Notes: generated by a model not told the origin, from the letters alone. DNA of 64,000 bases from Bifidobacterium sp. ESL0790 (GCF_029395435.1 NZ_CP113915.1:496001-560000); one strand, 5' to 3'. Shown: positions 28,941-39,977, counted from the stretch's first letter. Numbers and translations: made by a program.

Positions 28941-29098
28941 CGTGGGGCCACCGGCCGAAACCAGTGACCCCACGAAACAATTATAGTTAGGACGTAAGAG
29001 TAGTCGCCCTATCGGTGAGGCCCAGCGAGACAAAGCGTTAAATGACCCGGCAACTGTCTCGAAGTGAACCGGCCTAGACCGACAATCTGAACTTATCA
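28941..29098. ncRNA. Conserved structured element, copy A (unknown RNA or repeat)
   Basis: Copy A of an element also found at 34041-34213 and partly at 32749-32820. Reading the plus strand: an 11-bp hairpin (CGTGGGGCCAC / GTGACCCCACG), a linker, then a domain closed by TCGGT (29012-29016) with ACCGA (29078-29082), reinforced by GGCC with GGCC. Inside is the stem CGAGACA (29026-29032) with TGTCTCG (29055-29061). CGCCCTATCGGTGA, GAAGTG and a distal TATCA are shared with copy B. It lies in the 429-bp gap after the PAP2 gene. The strand is undetermined. I know no matching RNA family. Confidence 0.5.
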
Positions 29099-29317
29099 TA
29101 TTGATTGAAAATATTCAAATATCCTAAAGGGATATCCTAAAGAAATGTCCAATCATATTGAATCTTTAGGTTTTCATTTGGCTTTTCTTATACAAACCGA
29201 TAGTGTTTGTTGTGCCGCGCGCATGCGGTGGGCCATCCCTGAACCGGAAGGCCGAAACGTGCGTGCGGTCGGCTTGGACCATAAGGCCGGCTGAAATTAT
29301 AGTTAAGGAGGGCTCTC

Positions 29318-29470
29318 ATGCCATCCAATCAGAGTAAAAAGCCCGGGAACTCCGGGCTCTGCTGGCTCGTGGCAACAGTGTTGCTCGCGATCGCGCCGAA
29401 GGTAAGTCCGCCTTTGGCCGCGGCGATCCTGCTGATTTGCTTGTTGTATGCGATTGGCCGGATGGAGTAG
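29318..29470 (+). CDS. 50-residue two-helix membrane miniprotein
   Basis: Small ORF with an excellent ribosome site (AAGGAGG, 6 nt before ATG 29318). The product is a short polar start (MPSNQSKKPGNSG), then two hydrophobic stretches, LCWLVATVLLAIAP and LAAAILLICLLYAIG, joined by KVSPP, and ends GRME. A terminator follows 42 bp after the stop. A copy at 32482-32622 differs at 7 of 123 bases with 6 of the 7 changes silent, which argues that the sequence was under selection as protein. Function unknown; size and shape fit a small membrane regulator or a TisB/Ldr-like peptide, but nothing proves it. Confidence 0.7.
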   Translation: MPSNQSKKPGNSGLCWLVATVLLAIAPKVSPPLAAAILLICLLYAIGRME

Positions 29471-29511
29471 TGCCGGCACCATGCTGACGTGAAAGCCGGC
29501 ATGGCGGGATG

Positions 29512-29541
29512 ATCCGGCGGTGACCGTGCCGCCGGATTTTT
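29512..29541 (+). terminator. Terminator of the membrane miniprotein gene
   Basis: Nine-bp stem ATCCGGCGG / CCGCCGGAT (29512-29520, 29529-29537) followed by TTTTT. The relic copy at 32.6 kb keeps only the right arm. Confidence 0.8.
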
Positions 29542-29614
29542 CATGTCTGAAAGCCGTTGCGGACTTGTGGCGTGGTGGGTTGGAGTGTTGTGGTGCGGCT
29601 TTGCGGCGTGGTGG

Positions 29615-32193
29615 TTACTTGGTGTGGCGGGGGCTGTGGACTGTGTGCTTGGCGGTGTGGTGGAGTTTGGTGTGCGATGGAGCTGTGGAGGGTGACGGGG
29701 GAGTGGTTCGTGTTGCCATGGTGTGGCGGTTCGCGGCGTGGTGATGATTACTGGTGGTGAAGCCGTGGGGGATTGGTGTGGTGTGGCCGTTGGTGGTGAC
29801 CAGGCGGAGGCTGTGGTTGCGGCGGTTGCGCAGGGTGGTGGTGGCTCCGATGAGCATTACCGCTGTGAGGATGAGCAGGAGCTTGGACCACAGTTGGTTC
29901 GCTCCGCCGGTCAATGGGATGGCGGTGATGGGGTCAGTGATTTTCTTGGTGAATGTCTCGCTGGTGTTGATGCCGTCGCTGAGCGTGTATTGGACTTTCT
30001 TGGCGCCGGTGACGGCGAGGGGCTTGGTGGCGCTGAAATGCCCTCCGGGGCCGGCGGTAACGGTGAGTGTTGTGGTGGTGCCGCCTCCGTCGGGCCAACT
30101 GATCGGGTTACCGGTGTTGTCGAGCCAGCTGATGGTGATGGTGTCGCTCGGCTCGATTATGGCCTGCGACCGGTCGGAGCTCATGGCGACGCCGCCCGTG
30201 CTGTCGCCCGTGGCGTACACGTCGGTGACGGCGGGTGCGACCATGTCGGCGTTACCCTCCTTGCCGTTCGACCAGAGGCCGGTGGGACCGCCGGCATCCT
30301 TGACCTGCGCGGTCACGGTCACCTTCGTGCCCGCGCCTTTCAGGTCGGCGGCCTCGATGCTCGCCAGACTGGCCGCGTCGGTCAGGTCGGCTGTCCAGTC
30401 GCCGCCGTCGATGGTGGCGACCACGTCCTTGTGCTGTTCCATGCCTGTCGCGTCGGTCCAGGTGTAGCGCACGGGGATGGTGTCGTCGTGGCGCAGAAGG
30501 TCGGCGGTGCCGGTGGCCCTGATGCTTCTGGATCCGCCGCCGAGGTCGTGCGGCCAGGTCACGTCGGTGACGTCGGGGACGGGTATGGGATTCCATTGTG
30601 GAGTGACGGTCAGCAACCCGTCCTGGGTGAGGGTGTCGCCGGGGATGTAGGCGTTGCTGTCGGTGTCGATCCAGTTGAGGCGCCGGGTCGCCGATCCGGT
30701 CAGCCCGGTGTCTCCGGCGATGGTGCAGGTGCCGGTGCCGTCCCAGTCGAGGCAGGGGCGGGGGTAGTCGCCCACGGTTCCGTCGTCGTGGTTGTACTGG
30801 ATGCTTCGTTTGGCGTTGCCGAACCAGGTGGGCTTGGTCACCGAATACACTCCCGCGGGCGGGGCGTTCGATTGGAAGTGGCGCAGGCTATAGGTGACGG
30901 AGCCGTCGGGGAATGTCGCCGATTGCTCCGCGCCCTCCACGTAGACGGTCTGATAGGAGCTGGTGGGGAACGCGCCCTCCTGCACCGCCGACGCCAGCGT
31001 GGCGGTGCCCGCGCCCAGGCGCAGGCGCTTGAGATGCGTGTAGCCAAATATGCCCGACGCGTCGGTCACGTTGCTGGTGTCCCATCCGCTCAGATCGAGG
31101 CTGGTGATCGAGGAGCCTCGGAACATGTTGTGCATGTTGGTCACTTTGCTGGTGTTCCATCCGCTTAGGTTGAGGCTGGTGATCGAGGTGCCTATGAACA
31201 TGCCGCGCATGTAGGTCACGTTTCTGGTGTCCCAGCCACTCATGTCGAGGCTGGTGAGCGATCCGTCTTCCTGGAACATGCAGAACGTGTTGGTGATGTT
31301 GCGTGTATCCCAACCGCTGAGGTTTACTGAGACCAGCGCCGAGCAGTCGCTGAACATATACACTACGTCCTGCAGGTTTCTTGTGTCCCAGGTATGGAGA
31401 TCGATATTCTCCAGTGCATTGCAGTAGTTGAATAGGCGTTGCATGCTGGATATGCCCGAGACATTCAAATCAGGCGCCGAAAAGGACTTCAGCGCACTCA
31501 TACCGTAGAACCAGTAGTACATTGAGTCTACTCCGCTTTTGAGTTGCAGCGAATTGCTGATGGTCAGCGAAGTGACTTTGGTTTGGTAGCCGTTTTCCTG
31601 CCAAGGAAGATACCCGTAACCGTAGTTCTGGCTGAGGGAGCCGCCGGCGACGGTCATGTTGCAGTCGCCGTCGATGGTCCAGTCGATGTGGTCGGCTGAG
31701 GAGCCGCCGTGCGCGCTGCCCTGCCATGTCGCCGTCGTCGGCGTGCACGCGCTCTGCGGGCCGACCTGCTGTTCGGCCGGGTCCGCCTGGTGAATCAAGG
31801 ACGGGGTCTTGCCGGCCTGGAGTTTTCCGGAAGGCTGTATGGACGAGGTTTTGTGGATTGAGCCCGAACGTGTGTCTTGACGATTGGAACGTGTGGAACC
31901 ACGGGAATCTGAAGGTGTGGAGCGGTGCCGCTTCGAATCGGTTTTGTGATCGGAACTTGGCTTTACGGACGGACGTGACGAGTTGTCATGTTTCAATAAT
32001 GACGACAGTGACGGTAAGGAAATTGGTGAGAGGTGATTGGTTTTGGTTGGTGAGTTGTGATAAGAATTGGTCGTTAGGACTGCGGGGGGGGGGCGATCTC
32101 GGTGCTTTTTTGGTTGTCTACATTCGATAGGTTGCCAGTACAGGGCGCGAGCATCGCCGCGCACGCGAGGACGGACACCACCACGTTCAACAT
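29615..32193 (-). CDS. BspA-like LPXTG-type surface protein, out of frame at a poly-C tract (phase OFF as written)
   Basis: Large cell-wall protein. The body has many ~24-residue repeats of the form LDLSGWDTSNVTDMSGMF (DUF285/BspA leucine-rich type), followed by Ig-like or Listeria-repeat-like domains and a C-terminal IPLTGG, membrane helix and RNRRN sorting signal. About 66 His/Thr/Pro-rich residues follow the anchor, which is unusual. A good start (ATG 32193, AAGGGG 7 nt upstream) opens a signal-like sequence, MLNVVVSVLACAAMLAPC, that runs into ten C (32084-32093) and then stops at TAA. With 8 or 11 C it would join the body frame. The signal lacks the usual Lys/Arg, so export is inferred. 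Mucin or matrix binding is typical of the family. Confidence 0.75.
32084..32093 (-). repeat. Poly-C(10) tract in the BspA-like gene
   Basis: Ten consecutive C on the coding strand, about 100 nt after the start codon. The tract lies exactly where the signal-peptide frame and the body frame would have to be joined, as in slipped-strand contingency loci. Confidence 0.85.
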
Positions 32194-32481
32194 CGGATAA
32201 CCCCTTCAAGACACCATTACCGGCCCTGCGGCCACGCCTGCGGGCGCAACCCAAAAGGGGCCGCGCGCGGACGTATCGCATTGCCGAAGATGTGACAATA
32301 ATATAACGTCCGAGTGACCACAGTCTAATTAATCTTGCGTTTGAGTGATGATTCGTCGGACGAAACCGCCGAATCCTGCCGATTCGTATGACCTAAGAAC
32401 CTGTGTCCGCGTGTCGTTTCAACCCATTCGTTCGGCGTATTTTGGACCTATAACCCGAGGGTTTTCATACTATCTGATAAA

Positions 32482-32622
32482 AGTAAAAAGCCCGGGAAGT
32501 CCGGGCTTTGCTGGCTCGTGGCAACGGTGTTGCTCGCGATCGCGCCAAAGGTAAGTCCGCCCTTGGCCGCGGCGATCCTGCTGATCTGCTTGTTGTACGC
32601 GATTCGCAGAATAATTCTATGA
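32482..32622 (+). pseudogene. Relic copy of the membrane miniprotein gene
   Basis: Bases 32482-32604 match 29333-29455 with 7 differences. The reading frame is open from SKKPGKSGLCWLV to YAIRRIIL but the start codon, ribosome site and left terminator arm are missing. Copies 1 and 2 flank the BspA-like gene as direct repeats. Confidence 0.75.
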
Positions 32623-32637
32623 TAATTGTGCCGCCGG

Positions 32638-32720
32638 ATTTTTCGTTTGCGTCATATTTAGCCTGTTGAGGTTGTGTCGGAGGCTTGTATATGGTGAAAT
32701 TTTTCGTTTGCGTCATATTT
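32638..32720. repeat. Pair of 22-bp direct repeats
   Basis: ATTTTTCGTTTGCGTCATAT plus TT occurs at 32638-32659 and 32699-32720, 61 bp apart. A weaker third copy (TTATTTCTGCCATATTTGGG) is near 33030-33055 and shares the following GGGxCGCTG. The repeats lie in the 937-bp gap 32194-33130 that otherwise holds relics. Confidence 0.65.
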
Positions 32721-32748
32721 GGGTCGCTGGCGGAAACTTGAGCCTCAT

Positions 32749-32820
32749 ACGAAACAAATCGAACATGGACTAGGAATGGTCGCTTTGTCGGCGAAGTCCA
32801 ACGAGACGAAGCGTCGATGG
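32749..32820. other. Partial copy C of the structured element
   Basis: Aligns with 28971-29046 of copy A (ACGAAACAA, GGAC, GTCGC, TCGG, CGAGAC, AAGCGT) at roughly 70% identity by eye. The 3' half, including the ACCGA closing strand, is absent, so it is probably a decayed remnant. Confidence 0.5.
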
Positions 32821-32831
32821 TCTGCGCCCAC

Positions 32832-32957
32832 TCAGCCTTGCGGCGCCCACTGCCAGGCCGGCACGACCTCGATCTCGCGGTCGGCGAGTCCGGTCTCCAA
32901 GCGTCCCCTCTCGCGCAGGGTGATGATGGTTCCCTTGAGGTCCGGCATGCGTTCCAT
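32832..32957 (-). pseudogene. Short orphan ORF, probable gene remnant
   Basis: Reads MERMPDLKGTIITLRERGR and ends in VVPAWQWAPQG, 41 residues, with an open frame upstream that lacks a start. Codon use is GC-rich and looks coding, yet no domain is complete. It may be the tail of a lost regulator or mobile-element protein. I do not recognise it. Confidence 0.35.
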
Positions 32958-33130
32958 TGCAGCCAGGCAGATTTTAGGGTTTGCGCCATAAAAGGGCCGC
33001 TGCTAGGTTCTCATCGGCTTAAATATGGCGGTAAAAATTATTTCTGCCATATTTGGGCCGCTGACTCACGCTCAGTGGCTGATTTATGGCGGAACTTAAC
33101 AACGGCGGCATGTTGGGGGGGTGATGCCGA

Positions 33131-33415
33131 TTATTTCGCCGTGCTCACGTAGACCTTGTGGCTGCGGGGGAACTCGCGCTTGAACGCCTGCTTGATGGCG
33201 TGCCTGCACTCGTGCGCGCTCTTCGCCTCGGCGCCGAAGGCCGTGCACTCGTCGCGGTAGCCCTGCTCGCGCAACACCAGGCCATCCGAACCGTGTTCGA
33301 GGCTCAACGAGCGGTCCTTCTTCGCGGTCAGGAACGTGATCTTGCGGTACTGCGACTTCGCCGGCGTCGCGCCCTCCATCATGCTCAGCGCCTGCTTGAC
33401 GGGAATCAGTCGCAT
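33131..33415 (-). CDS. Hypothetical 94-residue protein coupled to a RelE-like toxin
   Basis: Basic protein (MRLIPVKQALSMMEG at the start, HKVYVSTAK at the end) with no helix-turn-helix that I can see. Its ATG overlaps the end of the upstream gene by 10 bp and is preceded by AAGGAGG, so the two are translationally coupled. By position it would be the antitoxin of a toxin-first pair. It contains several Cys and His (DECTAF, AHECRHAI), which might bind metal. Function unknown. Confidence 0.6.
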   Translation of the reverse strand: MRLIPVKQALSMMEGATPAKSQYRKITFLTAKKDRSLSLEHGSDGLVLREQGYRDECTAFGAEAKSAHECRHAIKQAFKREFPRSHKVYVSTAK

Positions 33416-33777
33416 AGCCCGGCCTCCTTCAGGTCGTGCTCGAGCAGGCGCGTGAACTCGTCTTTCTGCAGGGTCTGCGAGATGAAGAGCACCGTCGCGC
33501 TCTCGCCGTCGACGCAGAACGCGACGCGCGCGGAACCGGTGCGCCCCAGGTTGACGCGGAACTCATAGACACAGCGCCCGCCGACACGTGAGGAGACGGC
33601 CCGCTTCACCTTCGACATCCCCGTCTCCATCTGCGTGGCGAGGGCCGCCTCGATGCGGGACTTGATCGCCCGCTCGTCGTCGCGATGCTTCTTGAAGAAC
33701 TGCTTGCACCCCGACCGCTCATACTCCACGTTCACCACATCACGACCTGACTTGTTTCCCAAACTCATTTTCAGCAT
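33406..33777 (-). CDS. RelE/HigB-like toxin candidate
   Basis: Protein of 123 residues resembling ParE/RelE-fold ribonuclease or gyrase toxins: a helical basic N-terminal half (CKQFFKKHRDDERAIKSRI), then beta strands GRCVYEFRVN and SARVAFCVDGESATVLFISQTLQKDEF. The strand-loop pattern and the late K-x-E-F-T-R-L helix fit the fold. Start is uncertain: ATG 33777 has no clear ribosome site, and ATG 33768 is possible. A TGCGACATTT motif lies 10 nt upstream. It forms a two-gene operon with the 94-residue gene. Toxicity is inferred only. Confidence 0.55.
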   Translation of the reverse strand: MLKMSLGNKSGRDVVNVEYERSGCKQFFKKHRDDERAIKSRIEAALATQMETGMSKVKRAVSSRVGGRCVYEFRVNLGRTGSARVAFCVDGESATVLFISQTLQKDEFTRLLEHDLKEAGLCD

Positions 33778-34040
33778 AAATCGTGTTGCGACATTTCAGG
33801 TGTTGCCGCCAGTATTCTGGCCCATAACCCAGCGTTGTCGGTTGACTTTGATGATTGATATTTTTACAATGTAAATGAATGCCCCGGTAAGTCACTCATG
33901 CGAAACATCATGAAACTCCGGGGTTCCTCATTTTCAAGTTTTAGGGTTGTAGGTCAGACTTGGGTTTACAGCCAACTTTTGGCTATAGCTCAGCCTTCTT
34001 AATTGCCTTCATTGGCATGTTGGGTATTCGTCGTGTTTAC

Positions 34041-34213
34041 TGGCTAAAAACTTGCTCGGGCCATCAACTGTAGCCAACGGCCCGTGCAAATCAGCCATGA
34101 ATTAAGGAGGCAATGGTAAAACGCCCTATCGGTGAAGATCAACGGGACGAAAAGTTGTAAACACTCAGACTTTAACCCGAAGTGGACGACTCCACCGACA
34201 CAATGAACATATC
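34041..34213. ncRNA. Conserved structured element, copy B (unknown RNA or repeat)
   Basis: Copy B, in the 564-bp gap 33778-34341. Plus-strand reading: a long interrupted hairpin TGGCT-TTGC-CGGGCC / GGCCCG-GCAA-AGCCA (34041-34097), a linker with AAGGAGGCAATGG, then a domain closed by TCGGTG (34129-34134) with CACCGA (34193-34198). Inside, CGGG (34143-34146) pairs with CCCG (34176-34179) and AAAGT with ACTTT. The inner stem replaces CGAG/CTCG of copy A by CGGG/CCCG, a compensatory change. On the minus strand the 5' hairpin is followed by TTTTT, so transcription from that strand is also possible. Confidence 0.5.
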
Positions 34214-34341
34214 ACAATCTGCCAGAAACTCGCAATCAATATCAATACGTCTTGTTATTCGTCAAAGCATTCATTGGCAATCCGAAGATTTACATTGCAT
34301 TTCAGGTTAATTGCCGTTTGGCGCCGTCACCACAGGTAGCT

Positions 34342-36579
<2,238 letters not shown>

Positions 36580-36951
36580 CGTCGTCCTTTTTCTCCAGAC
36601 CGGTAAGCTGGCTCTAATTGTCTGACATATTGCTTTAAATCATATCGTTTCATGAGTACAAAAGTATGCCTTTTATTTACGGAAAATATGAAATATTTGA
36701 TGGTGATAATTGACAGGCGTAAAAGAGTTAACGGGAATGTTTTACAGGCTTTGTTTCGCATCTGTCGGTTTTCGCGCTTGCTTTGACTTTGACCGAACCG
36801 TATCAAATATCCGACTTATTCGCCGCGCTCAATTGCCATGTGCGCTGTCGGCGTGGTGCTGACGTGCCCCGTTGCCATAATGGAGGTTATCTCTTGATTC
36901 CGCGGCGCAAGCTGTCGCCGCCGTATGCACGAAATGAATAAAAGGAGCGAA
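36580..36951. other. Divergent promoter region between surface protein 2 and pepN
   Basis: AT-rich gap of 372 bp. TTGACT with a 17-bp spacer and AATATC near 36784-36812 could serve pepN, though the match is weak. No supported ORF. Confidence 0.35.
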
Positions 36952-39561
36952 ATGCCAGGAGCGAATCTCACCCGCGTGGAAGCCGAGGAGCGCAAGTCGG
37001 TCATCACCGGGCCGGTCAGCTATCATGTCGATTTGGATCTGACGAAGGGGTCGAAGAACTTCCCGTCGGTCGCGACGATCACTTTCGACGCCAAGCCCGG
37101 CGCCTCGAGCTTCGCCGACCTCATTGCCGACGAGGTGAGCGAGATTGAGCTCAACGGCGAGAGCCTCGACCCGGCGAAATACTTCGTCGACAACCGCGTC
37201 GAGCTGCCGAACCTCCAGGCGCACAACACGCTGAAGGTCGTCTCCTCCTGCCAATACTCGACCACCGGCGAGGGTCTGCACCGCAGCGTCGACCCCTCCG
37301 ATGGCAATATCTATCTGTATTCCCAGTTCGAGGTGCCGGACGCCCGCCGCGTCTACGCCGTGTTCGACCAGCCCGACATCAAGGCCACGTTCGATTTCGA
37401 GGTCACCGCGCCCGAATCCTGGATCGTCACCTCGAACATGCCGATTAAGTCGACCGAAGACCTCGACGAAATGGCGGCCGAGGGCACTTTGGGAACCCAC
37501 CCTGCCGAGACCACCAAGCGCTGGGTCTTCGAGACGACCCCGAAGATGAGCTCCTACCTCACCGCCATCTGCGCCGGTCCGTACGCCGAATGGCACACCG
37601 ACTACGCCAACGAGGACGGCCGCACCGTCACCATGGCGCAGTATTGCCGCCAGTCGCTTAAGGACGACTTCGCCAAGGACGTCGACTACCTCTTCGACAT
37701 CACCAAGAAGGGCTTCGCCTTCTACGCCAAGACCTGGGGCGTGCCCTATCCCTACGCCAAGTACGACCAGATCTACGTGCCCGAATACAACGCCGGCGCG
37801 ATGGAGAACATCGGCATGGTCACCATCCGCGATTCCTACGTCTTCGGCTCCAAGGTCACCGACGCGCTGGCCGAGCGCCGCGTGGTCACCGTGCTCCATG
37901 AGCTTGCCCACATGTGGTTCGGCGACCTGGTGACGATGAAGTGGTGGAATGACCTGTGGCTCAACGAATCGTTCGCCGAGTTCATGTCGAGTCTGTCGAC
38001 CGCCGAAGCCACGGAATGGAAGGATTCCTGGGCCACGTTCACCTCCGGCGAGAAAAGCTGGGCCTTGAACCAGGACCAGCTGCCGACCACCCACCCCATC
38101 ACCGCGCCGATCAACGACTTGCATGACACCGAAGTGAACTTCGACGGCATCACCTACGCCAAGGGCGGCTCCGTCTTGAAGCAGCTCGTGGCCTACGTTG
38201 GGCGCGACAAGTTCTTCAAGGGCATCAACAGCTACTTGAACAAGCACCAGTACGACAATGCCACGCTGAACGACCTGCTGGTGGAGCTCGAGGCGGCGAG
38301 CGGCCGCGACCTCAAGACCTGGAGCAAGCAGTGGCTCGAGGAAGCCGGCATCAATATGATTTCCGCTTCCATCGAGGAAGCCGGCGACGGCACCATCAAG
38401 TCGCTGACATTGACGCAAACCGCGCCGGCCGAGCACCCCGTGCTGCGTGCGCACCGCATGGCCATCGGTTTCTACAACCGTGACGCCGCCACCGGCAAGG
38501 TCACCCGCGTCGACCAGATCGAGTTCGACGTCACTGGCGAGACCACCGTGGCCACCGAGGCCGCGGGCAAGAAGCGCCCCGATTTCATCCTGCTCAACGA
38601 CGACGACCTGACCTACACCAAGCTGCGCTTCGACGACAAGTCGCGCGAATTCGCCGCCGAGCACCTCTTCGAGTTCGACGACGCTCTGGCCCGCGCCGTG
38701 GTGTGGCTGGCCTTCTGGGACATGACCCGCGACGCCGAGTTCCCGGCCGAGCGCTTCGTTGACCTGAGCCTCAAGATGCTCTCCACCGAGCACGAGTCCA
38801 CCACGTTCCGTTACGCGCTGAACACCCTGAAGACCACCGCGACGCATTATGTCGCGCCCGCGCGCCGCGAGGCCGTCGCCAAGCATGTGGCCGAAGGGCT
38901 GTGGGACCTGGCCAACGCGGCCGAGGCCGGCAGCGACGAGCAGTTCCAGCTGGTCAGCGCCTACCTGGGCTACGGCGAGCAGGGCGACGCTCCGTTCATC
39001 TCCAACGTCAAGGGACTGCTCTCCGGCGCGCTCAAGCTCAAGGGCCTCGAGATCGACAACAACATGCGTTGGGCGCTCGTCAAGGCGCTCGCCGCCGTCG
39101 GCGAGATGGGCGACGCCGCCATCGACGCGGAGCTCAAGGCCAACGACACCACCGGTAACCGCGAGTTCGCCTACGGCGCCCGCGCCTCCGTGCCGACCGC
39201 CGAGGCCAAGGCCTGGGCATGGGACGCCTCGATCCACGACCTCAGCCTCACCAACTCGCAGCTTGACGCCGCCGCGTTCGGCTTCTCGTCGAACCTCGAG
39301 GGCAAGCTGGCCGAGCCCTACGCCGCGAAGTACTTCGACACCGTCGACTGGATTTGGGAGAACCGCACCTTCCATATGGCCGAGACGCTGCTCAACGACC
39401 TCTACCCGTCCAACGCCGACCCGGCCGAGCTGGTGAAGCTGGGCGACACGTGGCTCAATGCGCACCAGGACGCCGCCCGTGCCCTGCGCAACATCGTGAT
39501 CGGCAACGTCGAGTCCTCCCGCCGCGCCCTCAAGGTCAGCGCCTACAACGCCAGCCTGTAA
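36952..39561 (+). CDS. pepN: Aminopeptidase N
   Basis: M1-family zinc aminopeptidase of 869 residues, cytoplasmic, trimming peptides from the N-terminus. The exopeptidase motif GAMENIG is at about residue 283. The zinc site HELAH followed 18 residues later by NE (HELAHMWFGD ... WLNESFAEF) is at about 317-341. The C-terminal ERAP1-like helical domain is complete. ATG 36952 is preceded by AAAGGAG; a start nine codons earlier lacks a site. Followed by a strong terminator, so monocistronic. Confidence 0.96.
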   Translation: MPGANLTRVEAEERKSVITGPVSYHVDLDLTKGSKNFPSVATITFDAKPGASSFADLIADEVSEIELNGESLDPAKYFVDNRVELPNLQAHNTLKVVSSCQYSTTGEGLHRSVDPSDGNIYLYSQFEVPDARRVYAVFDQPDIKATFDFEVTAPESWIVTSNMPIKSTEDLDEMAAEGTLGTHPAETTKRWVFETTPKMSSYLTAICAGPYAEWHTDYANEDGRTVTMAQYCRQSLKDDFAKDVDYLFDITKKGFAFYAKTWGVPYPYAKYDQIYVPEYNAGAMENIGMVTIRDSYVFGSKVTDALAERRVVTVLHELAHMWFGDLVTMKWWNDLWLNESFAEFMSSLSTAEATEWKDSWATFTSGEKSWALNQDQLPTTHPITAPINDLHDTEVNFDGITYAKGGSVLKQLVAYVGRDKFFKGINSYLNKHQYDNATLNDLLVELEAASGRDLKTWSKQWLEEAGINMISASIEEAGDGTIKSLTLTQTAPAEHPVLRAHRMAIGFYNRDAATGKVTRVDQIEFDVTGETTVATEAAGKKRPDFILLNDDDLTYTKLRFDDKSREFAAEHLFEFDDALARAVVWLAFWDMTRDAEFPAERFVDLSLKMLSTEHESTTFRYALNTLKTTATHYVAPARREAVAKHVAEGLWDLANAAEAGSDEQFQLVSAYLGYGEQGDAPFISNVKGLLSGALKLKGLEIDNNMRWALVKALAAVGEMGDAAIDAELKANDTTGNREFAYGARASVPTAEAKAWAWDASIHDLSLTNSQLDAAAFGFSSNLEGKLAEPYAAKYFDTVDWIWENRTFHMAETLLNDLYPSNADPAELVKLGDTWLNAHQDAARALRNIVIGNVESSRRALKVSAYNASL

Positions 39562-39610
39562 AGGCTGGTTGGCCTAACTGCTGGTAGGTTTCTGACAGGT
39601 TCTGAGCGAT

Positions 39611-39643
39611 AAAGGGGGTTGGCGTTCGTCGTCAACCCCCTTT
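39611..39643 (+). terminator. Terminator of pepN
   Basis: Perfect 11-bp stem AAAGGGGGTTG / CAACCCCCTTT with an 11-nt loop. Confidence 0.85.
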
Positions 39644-39666
39644 GCGCAATCATGATGAGCCACACC

Positions 39667-39720
39667 CTTGCAATCTGTCGTTGCAAGAAATCTATAAATC
39701 TTGCCACGACAGATTGCAAG
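39667..39720. repeat. Nested perfect inverted repeat upstream of glmM
   Basis: CTTGCAATCTGTCGT (39667-39681) faces ACGACAGATTGCAAG (39706-39720), and inside GCAAGA faces TCTTGC. Further GCAAGAAA and TTGTATAGCTAC repeats continue to about 39780. It sits in the 416-bp gap between pepN and glmM. Confidence 0.75.
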
Positions 39721-39977
39721 ATTTACCTAAATCTTGTATAGCTACGTTGCAAGAAATAGGTGTTTCTTGTATAGCTACTATGCAGGATAATGGTTTTTAT
39801 AGGCATTAAATATATGAATACTATATGTTTGTCTAGTTATTGAATGAACTCCATCTGGAAATTCGCGTCGGCCAAATGCGTTGAAATGGGGCAGTGTTGG
39901 GCGCGGGGCTGCGTTCGTGAATGCCGCTGAGTAAGATTGGGCGTAGTAACATTCATGCAAACGGAGGCTCTATTAGC

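Noticed and set aside
32465..32989. 174-residue minus-strand protein over the relic region
   Set aside because: It overlaps the miniprotein relic and element C, is Ser/Arg-rich without any domain, and has no ribosome site.
34041..34213. tracrRNA of a type II CRISPR system
   Set aside because: No cas9, no repeat array and no anti-repeat match; element copies are in a surface-protein region.
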